Below are positions 34,061 through 41,848 of a DNA stretch of 64,000 bases, piece by piece (positions within the stretch are counted from its first letter, which is position 1; each line of letters begins with the position of its first letter). The notes beneath the pieces are model-generated. The model was not told the DNA's origin and made no database searches. It was given only the letters and a program-made list of their open reading frames with translations. A program made the position numbers and the translations under genes. The stretch comes from CAYTLW01 sp964438735 (GTDB lineage Bacteria; Myxococcota_A; UBA9042): positions 62,001-126,000 of the forward strand of contig CAYTLW010000001.1 of assembly GCA_964438735.1 (NCBI GenBank), read 5' to 3'.

Positions 34061-35506
34061 TCAGTCGCCGTGGCAGCAGACGACGCCACCTTTGTCCGAG
34101 GGGCCAACCGCGTCGCCATCGTACTGGCAGGACTTGCCCTGGCATGCGGTCTTGGTGACGTTGGCACCCTCCTGCAGGTCGCTTTTACCGGGCCCGTTGC
34201 ACTCCCAGGGGCCGTGTTTGGGCATGGCCTCGTTGAAGCCGCAGGAATTGGGCGAGGTGCTCGCCATGACCCGGTCCAGGGGGCCGCATTTCTTCTCCGG
34301 CGCCAGGGCGGTGCCCAGGTTGCCGCAGCCGAAGACGTCGTTGACGCCGTCGCCCCACTTGCCACAGACGCTGCCGTTTTCGCTCGGCTGACGGATGGCG
34401 AAGAAGAGCGACTTGTTCTTGGCCCCGGGCGGCGTCGCGTCGGCGCAACCGGTGGTCGACTTCTGGGCCACATCCTGCCAGCCCTTGCAGACGTGCCAGC
34501 CCTCGGCGCAGAGGTCGGCCGATGAGCAGCCCTTGCCGTCGGCTTTGGCGCCGTCATCGCCGCCCTGCCGATTGCAGGTGGGTTTGACCGAATCGGGCGT
34601 GATGCCGGGCTGATCCCAGGCTCCCGCACAGGCGGCGATCTGGGCATAGGCAGTCTGGTCCAGGAAACCTTCGCGCTGACCGTCGGCGCAGCCCACGGTG
34701 GGTTTGACCGGCGGGTCCGGCACCGCGCTGACCTCGGTGACGGCCGATACGCAGCTCTTGATGCCAGCGTCATCCCAGACATCGAGCTGGAAGAGGTAGG
34801 TCCCGGCGGCGTCGACCTCGAAAGTGGGTTCTTCCACGGTGGCATCCGGCATGAACTTGGCCGCCGCTCCAGCTGGCGCCTGCACGGACCAGGCCCACTT
34901 GACGATCTTGGCCTTGCCGTTGGCGAACGAACCCTTCGCCGACAGGTGCAACGTCTTGCCCGTGCCCACGCTCTTGCCCTCGGTGATGGTGATGATGGCC
35001 ACCGGGCATTTCTTCGGTGTGGGCGAGCACTTGGGATTGGGTGGGCAGCCCTCGTTGATGAGCCCGTCGCAGTCATCGTCGACGCAGTTGCCGCAGAACT
35101 CGGGCGGCGGCGCGCAGCCTCCCCACTCCTTGAGGCATTTGCGATGGCCGGCGGAGCCGCAGGCGGTGACGCAGGACTCGATGGTCAGCGGTTTGCACTC
35201 GTAGTCGAAGCCGGTTTTTGGGGGTCCCGTGTCCGAGTCCGCGCCCGTGACCGCGTCCGTGCCCGCGCCCGTGACCGCGTCCGTGCCCGTGCCCGTATCC
35301 GTGCCCGCGCCCGTGTCCGTGACCGTGGCATCGCCGAAGGTCGAGCCGATGGGGGCATCGCCCGTCTGCCCGGTGTCGGCGCCGCTACCGGAGTCTTGCG
35401 GCGGATCGCTGCAGGCGACAGTACCGAACAGCAGCGCAACGGCAGCCAGCGTCGCCCACAACGCCAGGCCCGAACGCAAGCTGTGCGCGGTTGTCATGGA
35501 TCGCAT
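34061..35506 (-). CDS. Surface lipoprotein with PKD-like domain and Cys-rich C-terminal domain
   Basis: A 481-residue lipoprotein (C32 after LLFGTVA). A Thr/Asp/Gly linker encoded by hexamer repeats follows. Then come a Cys cluster with the MopE-type metal-site motif NCVDDDCDGLINEGC, a PKD-like domain (LHLSAKGSFANGKAKIVKWAWSV to YLFQLDVWDDAG), and a C-terminal domain of about 200 residues (AACAGAWDQPGI, SADLCAEGWHVCKGW) with about 14 cysteines, a type seen at the ends of other myxobacterial surface proteins. The ATG at 35506 has GAGGTGG 4 bases upstream. The gene overlaps its upstream neighbour by 13 bases and is coupled to it. Confidence 0.82.
   Translation of the reverse strand: MRSMTTAHSLRSGLALWATLAAVALLFGTVACSDPPQDSGSGADTGQTGDAPIGSTFGDATVTDTGAGTDTGTGTDAVTGAGTDAVTGADSDTGPPKTGFDYECKPLTIESCVTACGSAGHRKCLKEWGGCAPPPEFCGNCVDDDCDGLINEGCPPNPKCSPTPKKCPVAIITITEGKSVGTGKTLHLSAKGSFANGKAKIVKWAWSVQAPAGAAAKFMPDATVEEPTFEVDAAGTYLFQLDVWDDAGIKSCVSAVTEVSAVPDPPVKPTVGCADGQREGFLDQTAYAQIAACAGAWDQPGITPDSVKPTCNRQGGDDGAKADGKGCSSADLCAEGWHVCKGWQDVAQKSTTGCADATPPGAKNKSLFFAIRQPSENGSVCGKWGDGVNDVFGCGNLGTALAPEKKCGPLDRVMASTSPNSCGFNEAMPKHGPWECNGPGKSDLQEGANVTKTACQGKSCQYDGDAVGPSDKGGVVCCHGD
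35227..35326. repeat. Hexamer repeat tract inside a lipoprotein gene
   Basis: About 100 bp of GTGCCC, GCGTCC and GTGACC hexamers on the + strand. On the minus strand they code for the Thr/Asp/Gly/Ala linker of the PKD-like lipoprotein. Confidence 0.8.
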
Positions 35507-36366
35507 TTGGCCACCTCGATGACGCTGTTGTGGCCACCAAAACCATCCGGCGTCTGGTTGGCGTTGTCCGGGTCAGCTTTCCACTGGCCATCGACGAGGA
35601 ATTTGTACTGATACACACCGGCCTTCAGCGTCTTCTCCACCTTCCAGATGCCCGTGCCGCCGGGATCGGTCAGCTTGTCGGCGGTGTCCGGCTTGTCGGC
35701 CCAGCCGTTGAATGAGCCGGACAGCAACACCTCGTGATCGCCCTTGCCAGCGGCGTAGGAGAAGATGACCTTGCCGCAGGTGTCCAGCGGCTTGGGCGGC
35801 TCCACGACGACCTCGTTGACGGTAACTGTGAGCACCTGCATGGCCGTCCCGCCAGCGCTGTCGGTCGCCGTCAGTTCGATGAGCTCCTGGCCAAACCATG
35901 TGGTGGGCGCGACCACGTGGAGCACATGGGTGCCGGGATCCTGCAGGGCGACCTTCTTGGCGCTCCAGCTGAGCACCAGCTTGTCCTTGGCGTCTTCGGC
36001 GTCCGATAGCAGTGGATTGAGGTCCAGCGTCGTCGAGGCGCCCTGGTCCAAAATCAGGGCGGTGATGGCGGCGAATTCGGGCGGCGTATTGGGCGGCCCG
36101 GCATCTGGCGTGCCCACGTCTGCCTTGGCGGTGTCCACGAGCGCGGCGCTGTCGGCGCCGGTTCCGATGTCAGCCGTTGCGCCAACGTCGGCAGCAGCGC
36201 CATCCGTGGCCGTACTGGTCGACACGTCCATGCCGCTGTCGGGTAGCGCAAAGTCGCTACCGGATGCGTCGTCGTTGCCGCAGCCGCTGATGGCGCTGCA
36301 AAAGAGGCACCCCATGGCCAGCAGCGCCGCCATCTGGGCCCTCGTTGTGGCCGGTCGTCTCATCAT
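35494..36366 (-). CDS. Surface lipoprotein with cadherin-like and CBM48-like domains
   Basis: A 290-residue lipoprotein (C29 in AISGC). After an Asp/Ala/Thr linker there is an Ig/cadherin-like domain (PEFAAITALILDQGASTTLDLNPLLSDAED). The last 90 residues resemble an AMPK-type glycogen-binding or CBM48 domain: VIFSYAAGKGDHEVLLSGSFNGWAD, then GVYQYKFLVDGQW. This is a carbohydrate-binding fold. The start follows GGAGGG 8 bases upstream. It is the first gene of a pair with the PKD-like lipoprotein, so both may be parts of one surface assembly that binds polysaccharide; that role is inferred. Confidence 0.82.
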   Translation of the reverse strand: MMRRPATTRAQMAALLAMGCLFCSAISGCGNDDASGSDFALPDSGMDVSTSTATDGAAADVGATADIGTGADSAALVDTAKADVGTPDAGPPNTPPEFAAITALILDQGASTTLDLNPLLSDAEDAKDKLVLSWSAKKVALQDPGTHVLHVVAPTTWFGQELIELTATDSAGGTAMQVLTVTVNEVVVEPPKPLDTCGKVIFSYAAGKGDHEVLLSGSFNGWADKPDTADKLTDPGGTGIWKVEKTLKAGVYQYKFLVDGQWKADPDNANQTPDGFGGHNSVIEVAKCDP

Positions 36367-36440
36367 GGCCGGTTCCCTCCGCGCGCGAAGGGTAGTCCAC
36401 CTGGGGGTGCGTTTCTACGGGTTATGGTTGCTACAGTGAC

Positions 36441-36466
36441 GCAAAAGGGCACCAGTGCCCTTTTGC
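36441..36466. terminator. Rho-independent terminator
   Basis: A perfect 11-bp stem GCAAAAGGGCA with TGCCCTTTTGC and loop CCAG, with A and T runs on the two sides. It lies 8 bases past the stop of the DAHP synthase gene on the minus strand. Confidence 0.8.
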
Positions 36467-36473
36467 ATCTCTT

Positions 36474-37559
36474 CTACGACCGGACGATTTCGGCCACGGC
36501 CACCACCTGCTCCATCAACCTCGCGAATTCGACGGGCGACACGGCCTGTTCGCCGTCGCAGAGGGCGGTGTCGGGGTTGTCATGGACCTCCACCAGCAAT
36601 CCATCGGCGCCGGCGGCGATAGCGGCCAGGGCCATGGGGGCGACGTAGGCGCGGGCGCCGGCAGTGTGGGAGGGGTCGGCGATGACGGGCAGGTGGCAGC
36701 GCTCTTTCAGCACGGGGATGGCGCCCACGTCCAGGGTGAAGCGTGTGGACTGTTCGAAGGTCCGGATGCCCCTCTCGCACAGGATGAGTCCACCATCACG
36801 GCCGGCCAGGAAGCGGCCCAGCAGCACGTGTTCGGCGGCCAGAAGGAACTCGTCTACCGTGGCGCCGAAGCCGCGCTTGAGCAGGATTGGTCGCCCCGAC
36901 GGGTGGCTGCCGGCCTGCAGCAGGAAGGGGAAGTTGTGCATATTGCGCGAGCCGATCTGGATCACCTGGGCCTGGGCGGTGACCGGTTCCAGGTGGCTGG
37001 GGTCCAGGGCCTCGGTGACCACGGGCAGCCCGGTTTGCTGCCCCGCCAGGGTCAGCAGGTCCAGCCCTTGCAGGCCCATTCCAGCGAAGTTGTAGGGCGA
37101 CGTGCGGGGTTTGAAGACGCCGCCTCGGAGGGCGCCTGCGCCGGCGTCCCGTACCGCCGCAGCCAATCGACACACCTGGGCCTCGCTCTCCACCGTGCAG
37201 GGCCCGGCGATGACCACCGGCGACGTTCCGCCGATCACCGCGCCGTTCGGCAGGCGGACCGTGCCATCGCCGGCCAGGGCCGTGACCAGGTGTTCGCCGG
37301 GCGCCAGGGCCCGCAGCCGTTCGACGCCAGGAAGGCTGGCGAGCGCGGCCAGGCGGTCCGCGTCGGGTCGGGCCGGCAGTCGTGCGGTGAGCAGGGCGCG
37401 CAGGTGGCGGCGCCAGTTGGCGTGTGGCGTCGTCGGCAGGTCCAATGCGCGCAACAGGGCACCCACCTCCGCTTCGGTGACGTCGTCGGTCAATCGGACG
37501 AGCAAGGTGGCCAGTGGCGCCTGCGTCGTCCGTGTCGTCCGTGTCGTCCGCGTCGTCAT
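36474..37559 (-). CDS. aroF: DAHP synthase, AroF/KDO8P-type (class I-beta)
   Basis: A 361-residue enzyme joining phosphoenolpyruvate and erythrose-4-phosphate, the first step of the shikimate path. Key parts: GPCTVES, RGGVFKPRTSPYNFAGMG, IGSRNMHNFPFL, KRGFGATVDEFL, ERGIRTFEQSTRFTLD, DPSHTAG and EVHDNPDTALCDGEQ. The N-terminal 85 residues form a ferredoxin-like regulatory domain, as in the Thermotoga-type enzyme. The ATG overlaps the stop of the chorismatase-like gene (ATGA) and follows GAGGGG. The first ten residues (TTRTTRTTR) are coded by 9-bp repeats. A dedicated copy coupled to a chorismate-using enzyme suggests it feeds that step; the symbol denotes enzyme type only. Confidence 0.93.
   Translation of the reverse strand: MTTRTTRTTRTTQAPLATLLVRLTDDVTEAEVGALLRALDLPTTPHANWRRHLRALLTARLPARPDADRLAALASLPGVERLRALAPGEHLVTALAGDGTVRLPNGAVIGGTSPVVIAGPCTVESEAQVCRLAAAVRDAGAGALRGGVFKPRTSPYNFAGMGLQGLDLLTLAGQQTGLPVVTEALDPSHLEPVTAQAQVIQIGSRNMHNFPFLLQAGSHPSGRPILLKRGFGATVDEFLLAAEHVLLGRFLAGRDGGLILCERGIRTFEQSTRFTLDVGAIPVLKERCHLPVIADPSHTAGARAYVAPMALAAIAAGADGLLVEVHDNPDTALCDGEQAVSPVEFARLMEQVVAVAEIVRS
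37525..37556. repeat. 9-bp repeats at the DAHP synthase start
   Basis: CGTGTCGTC-type units repeated three to four times, coding for Thr-Thr-Arg on the minus strand directly after the start codon. Confidence 0.7.
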
Positions 37560-38746
37560 GACAGCCCCTCGTCGCTCGCATCGGCGGGCGACGCGCAGGC
37601 GGCCATGGCCTCGATCTCGATCAGCAGGTCATCCCGGCAGACATCGCCGATGACGCTGATATGCGGGAAGCGGTCGATGCCCAGCAGGTTCATCACCTCT
37701 TCGAACGCCTCCCAGGCCTGCACCGTCTTGCAGAAGACGGTCGCCATGGTGATCTGCGACAGCTTCGCGCCCGCCTCGGCCAGGACCCCGGCGACGGCCA
37801 GCAGGGTCTCCACCGCCTGCGCTTCAGCGTCGCCGATGTACACGCTGTTGCCGGCCGCGTCGATGCTGGCCGTACCGGAGACGAAGACCGTACGCCCGGC
37901 GCCGGCTTGCCAGTACATGCCGCGGGAGAATGCAGAGCCGTAGGCATAAGCGCCGTCCTGTCGCGCAGTACGGCGGATCAATTGGACTTGAAGAGGGCCC
38001 GAGTCGGCGACCTGCAGGGCAAGCAGGTCCATGAAGCAGGCGCGCGTGCCAGCGCTGCCCTGGATGCCAGTGCTGGCCGGCATGCCGATGTCGGGCACGG
38101 CCTCGAGCTTATGGTGAGCGCTGCGCACGGCGTTGAAGTCGTCGTACCAATCCAGCAAGCGGTCGAAATAGAGCCACGTGCGGATGGTATCGCGGTAGCG
38201 CAGGTCGACGGTGGCGAGCGCCGCGCTGGCACGCCGGAACATGGCCGCTGCCTGGTCGACCTCGGATGTGGCCGGCAGGCCGTCGATGGCCTGCAATATC
38301 AACGCCCGCAGTCCAGGCGCCCGCAGCAGGCGGCCACGTTGCTCCGCCGCATCGACCGTCTCCAATGTGACGTCGGCACCGCTCCGCGGGGCGAGGCCCC
38401 AGACCTGCTGGCCGGCGAACACGTCATCGCCCAGCAGCTGGTACTCGATGTAGGTCACCGGCAGCTCGGGATCGAGCCCGGCGGCCATCCAGGCACCCCG
38501 TCGGGCGGCCAGCAGGGATTGTCGCGCCGCCGCCGTGCCGTAGACCTTGTCCTGCATCGGCGCGATGCGGTCCTCTGCGAGGCAACGGGCGGTGGTCGCG
38601 AAGAGGGCGTTGGCGTCCGCCAGGCTGCAGGACGGTCCGTGCCCCCGGCTGGTGACGAAGTGCTCGGTCCACAGCGGCCGTGGGGCCTCGAGGTCGATGA
38701 CCGTGCCGATGTCGAGTTTGTGCAGACGAAGGGTCGTGTCGTTCAC
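37556..38746 (-). CDS. Chorismatase-like protein (FkbO/Hyg5/XanB2 type)
   Basis: A 396-residue protein in the RidA/YjgF superfold. The middle has RYRDTIRTWLYFDRLLDWYDDFNAVR, and the end has VFVSGTASIDAAGNSVYIGDAEAQ and DVCRDDLLIEIEA, the pattern of chorismatases that split chorismate into pyruvate and a dihydroxycyclohexadiene- or hydroxybenzoate. XanB2-type members make 3- and 4-hydroxybenzoate for arylpolyene-like pigments and quinones. The GTG at 38746 with AGGGA upstream is the likely start; ~50 residues longer than I expect for the family. The gene is coupled to a DAHP synthase by ATGA overlap, which supports a chorismate-based pathway. Which product it makes cannot be told from the sequence. 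Confidence 0.72.
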   Translation of the reverse strand: MNDTTLRLHKLDIGTVIDLEAPRPLWTEHFVTSRGHGPSCSLADANALFATTARCLAEDRIAPMQDKVYGTAAARQSLLAARRGAWMAAGLDPELPVTYIEYQLLGDDVFAGQQVWGLAPRSGADVTLETVDAAEQRGRLLRAPGLRALILQAIDGLPATSEVDQAAAMFRRASAALATVDLRYRDTIRTWLYFDRLLDWYDDFNAVRSAHHKLEAVPDIGMPASTGIQGSAGTRACFMDLLALQVADSGPLQVQLIRRTARQDGAYAYGSAFSRGMYWQAGAGRTVFVSGTASIDAAGNSVYIGDAEAQAVETLLAVAGVLAEAGAKLSQITMATVFCKTVQAWEAFEEVMNLLGIDRFPHISVIGDVCRDDLLIEIEAMAACASPADASDEGLS

Positions 38747-38893
38747 AAGGCATCCCTGGCATCGTGGCACCCCAAGCGGGGGGGCCGGCCATTGTGGGTT
38801 CTTCAAGCCCAGCGCGCCAGCGATGGGCCCCGACTTTTGCCGCCTGGTCCGGTCATCCGATGTCCCCAAACGGCAACGTGCGCCCCCGCCACG

Positions 38894-38922
38894 TTGCGTC
38901 GCCGGCACATGATCGATAGACT
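38894..38922 (+). promoter_or_regulatory. Promoter TTGCGT-17-TAGACT of the Cys-rich lipoprotein gene
   Basis: TTGCGT at 38894-38899, 17 bases, TAGACT at 38917-38922. The leader to the ATG at 38949 would be about 20 bases with an AAGGA ribosome site. Confidence 0.5.
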
Positions 38923-38948
38923 GCTCGTCCCTCCCGCGAAGGATCACC

Positions 38949-41804
38949 ATGATCAGCGCGCGCTCACCGCGACTCGAAGCCATCGCCCTCTGCCTGCCCC
39001 TGCTGCTTGCAGGCTGCGGGGACGATCCGGGCACGCAGGGCGATGCGGGCGCCGTATCTTCGCAGGATGCCGGCGACCCCGATGTCGCCCTCTTCGACGA
39101 CGTGCCCGTGATGGATGCCGGCAGCGATGGCGGTCAGGACGCTGGCTCGCCCTCGGTGGACGCCGCCGATGCAACCCCCGACGTCGACGCCGAAGATACG
39201 GGTGGCCTCGTAGATGTGCCGATCGAATGCCCTGGCGGCGTGGGTTGCCCTTGCAGCGGCCACATCGACTGCGACCTGGGCTTCTGCGTCGACGGCGCCG
39301 ATGGCAAGCGTTGTGCCAAGACCTGCGTCGACAAATGCGAGCCCGGGTATCAATGCGTCTCGGTTACGGCCGGCGGCGGCGACGCCATCAACATCTGCGC
39401 ACCTGTTCACGACTGGCTCTGCGACCCTTGCAGCGAGTCCAAGGCGTGCCAGAAGGTGGGTCTGTCCGGCGCTGCGTGTGTGGACTATGGCGACAAGGGC
39501 GCTTTCTGCGGCGTGCCTTGCGACATCGAGGGCGGCTGTCCGACCGGCTACGAGTGCAAAGACGTGGACACCATCGAAGGCGGCCAGGCCAAGCAGTGCG
39601 TGGTCGAGCCCGAGGGCGACCAGATCAGCTTCGGCACCTGTACCTGCAGCAAAGCGGCCGCCAAGGCCAAGCTGGCCACGAAATGTTGGATCGCGGCCAA
39701 GAATGAAGAGGGCCAGGTGGTGGGCAAATGTCCCGGCGACCGAGCCTGCACCGCCGACGGCCTCAGCCCCTGCCAGGGACCGCCGCCCGCCGCCGAGATC
39801 TGCGACGGCGTCGACAACGACTGCGATGGCGAGATCGACGAAAAGACCTGCGACGATGACAACCCCTGCACGGCAGACGCCTGCGAGGCCAAGGCCAAGA
39901 AGTGCAGCCACAGCAAGCTGCCCGAGGGCATCTCCTGCGATGACGGCTCGGCTTGTACCCAGGCCGATGCCTGCGCCGCCGGCAGCTGCCTGGGCAAGGC
40001 GCTGAACTGCGACGACGGCAACCCATGCACCTCCAATACCTGTGATCCTGCGGCCGGTTGCAAGGCCACCGAGGTGGATAACGCGGCCTGCGATGACGAC
40101 AACCCCTGCACTGTCGGCGATTCCTGCAAGTCGGGCGCCTGCGTGTCGGGCGCCGCCAAGAGCTGCAAATCCGAGGAGGCCTGCCTGGTGGGCAAGTGCA
40201 GCCCGGCCACTGGCAAGTGCGCCTTCCTGGAGCTGGACGCGCCCTGCGACGACGGCAACGCCTGCACTGAGGCGGACGCCTGCAAACAGGGATTTTGCAC
40301 CGGCAAGGCGGTGGATTGTGACGACAAGAACCCCTGCACCTCCGACGTCTGCGCAAAGGCCAAGGGGTGCAGCAGCGTGCCCAACACCTCTCCTTGCAGC
40401 GACGGGGATGCATGCACCGATGGCGACGGCTGCGCCGGGGGCAAGTGCGTCGGTCTGGCCAAGAACGTCACCGTCGATTGCGCAGACGGCAATCCCTGCA
40501 CCACGGACCTCTGCGACAAGGCCAAGGGTTGCGCACACCTCAACGGCACCGCCGCCTGCGACGACGGCAACGTCTGCACGGTGGGCGATGTGTGCGACTC
40601 CGGCGCCTGCAAAGCCGGCACCAATACCTGCGCTTGCAAAGTCGACGGCGACTGCGCGGCCAAGGATGATAACAACGTCTGCAACGGCACCTTGTACTGC
40701 GACAAGTCCAAGGCGCCCTATCAGTGCAAGGTCAACCCGGCGACGGTGATCACCTGCGCCAAGGGTGCCGACACCGCCTGCCTGAAGAACACCTGCGACG
40801 GCAAGACGGGCAAGTGCGCCATGCTGGCCGACAAGGATGGCAAAGCGTGTGACGCCGACAGCAGCGTCTGCACCCAGAACGACGCCTGCAAGGGCGGCAA
40901 CTGCGCCGCCGGCACCGAGGTCAAGTGCGATGACGTCAACCCCTGCACCGCCGACAGCTGCGACGCCAAGGCCGGCTGCGTGCACAAGGCCGCCGTCGGG
41001 CCCTGCGACGACGGTGATCCCTGCACGGTCAACGACAGCTGCAAGGCCGGCAAGTGCACCTCGGGCACCAATACCTGCGCCTGCTTGAGCACCAAGGATT
41101 GCGCCGCCAAGGAAGATGGCGACCTGTGCAACGGCACCCTGTTCTGCAACACCGCCAAGGCGCCCTACCAGTGCGAGGTGGCGGTCAAAACCATCATCAA
41201 GTGCGACACCTCCAAGGACTCCGCCTGCGCCGCCGCCCAATGCGACGCCAAGACCGGCAAATGCAGCCTGCAGCCCGCCAACACGGGTAAATCCTGCAGC
41301 GACGGCGACGCCTGCACCTCTGGCGACGTCTGCAAAGCCGGCGCCTGCATGGCCGGCGGGCCCACCGCTTGCGATGACAAGAATGTGTGCACCAAGGACG
41401 CCTGCGACAAAGCCAAGGGCTGCACCCACGTGGTCGACGCCGTCACGCAGCACGATTGCTATAGCGGCAAGGCGGGCACCAAGGGAGTCGGGCTCTGCGT
41501 CGGCGGCAAGCGAGCCTGCAAGGCAGACGCCAGCTTCGGCCCGTGCGTTGGCGAGGTGGTGCCGGCCAAACTGGAACTCTGCAACGGCAAGGACGACACG
41601 TGCGACGGCAAGGTCGACGTGGGCTGCGCCGCCGGCGGCATGCGGGTTGGATTCGGTGGCGTGCGCATGGACACGACCGCGGGCAGCTATCGAATGCGCC
41701 TGCGCGCGGCCGGCGATGGTGTGGCGGGTCCGACGGGCGGCAAGAACAAGGTGCTGGCGACGTGGGGCCTGGATCGGTGGATTCGACAAGTGATCGGCTG
41801 GTGA
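38949..41804 (+). CDS. Large Cys-repeat surface lipoprotein
   Basis: A 951-residue lipoprotein (C23 in LLLAGC). After an Asp/Ala linker of about 70 residues come Cys-rich segments and two MopE-type metal-site motifs (CDGVDNDCDGEIDE near residue 290 and CNGKDDTCDGKVD near 880). Between them are some 15 units near CDDGNxCTxxDxCKxGxC, the same type as in the lipoprotein at 18.0-20.2 kb. The units are rich in Asp and may bind calcium. The C-terminal 60 residues lack cysteine. It is probably a long, rigid surface fibre or adhesin. It starts an operon with the P-domain protein 44 bases downstream. Confidence 0.85.
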   Translation: MISARSPRLEAIALCLPLLLAGCGDDPGTQGDAGAVSSQDAGDPDVALFDDVPVMDAGSDGGQDAGSPSVDAADATPDVDAEDTGGLVDVPIECPGGVGCPCSGHIDCDLGFCVDGADGKRCAKTCVDKCEPGYQCVSVTAGGGDAINICAPVHDWLCDPCSESKACQKVGLSGAACVDYGDKGAFCGVPCDIEGGCPTGYECKDVDTIEGGQAKQCVVEPEGDQISFGTCTCSKAAAKAKLATKCWIAAKNEEGQVVGKCPGDRACTADGLSPCQGPPPAAEICDGVDNDCDGEIDEKTCDDDNPCTADACEAKAKKCSHSKLPEGISCDDGSACTQADACAAGSCLGKALNCDDGNPCTSNTCDPAAGCKATEVDNAACDDDNPCTVGDSCKSGACVSGAAKSCKSEEACLVGKCSPATGKCAFLELDAPCDDGNACTEADACKQGFCTGKAVDCDDKNPCTSDVCAKAKGCSSVPNTSPCSDGDACTDGDGCAGGKCVGLAKNVTVDCADGNPCTTDLCDKAKGCAHLNGTAACDDGNVCTVGDVCDSGACKAGTNTCACKVDGDCAAKDDNNVCNGTLYCDKSKAPYQCKVNPATVITCAKGADTACLKNTCDGKTGKCAMLADKDGKACDADSSVCTQNDACKGGNCAAGTEVKCDDVNPCTADSCDAKAGCVHKAAVGPCDDGDPCTVNDSCKAGKCTSGTNTCACLSTKDCAAKEDGDLCNGTLFCNTAKAPYQCEVAVKTIIKCDTSKDSACAAAQCDAKTGKCSLQPANTGKSCSDGDACTSGDVCKAGACMAGGPTACDDKNVCTKDACDKAKGCTHVVDAVTQHDCYSGKAGTKGVGLCVGGKRACKADASFGPCVGEVVPAKLELCNGKDDTCDGKVDVGCAAGGMRVGFGGVRMDTTAGSYRMRLRAAGDGVAGPTGGKNKVLATWGLDRWIRQVIGW

Positions 41805-41848
41805 GGCGGCGGCTGCTGCGGCTGCCACGGGCAGCGGGGGATGAGGCG

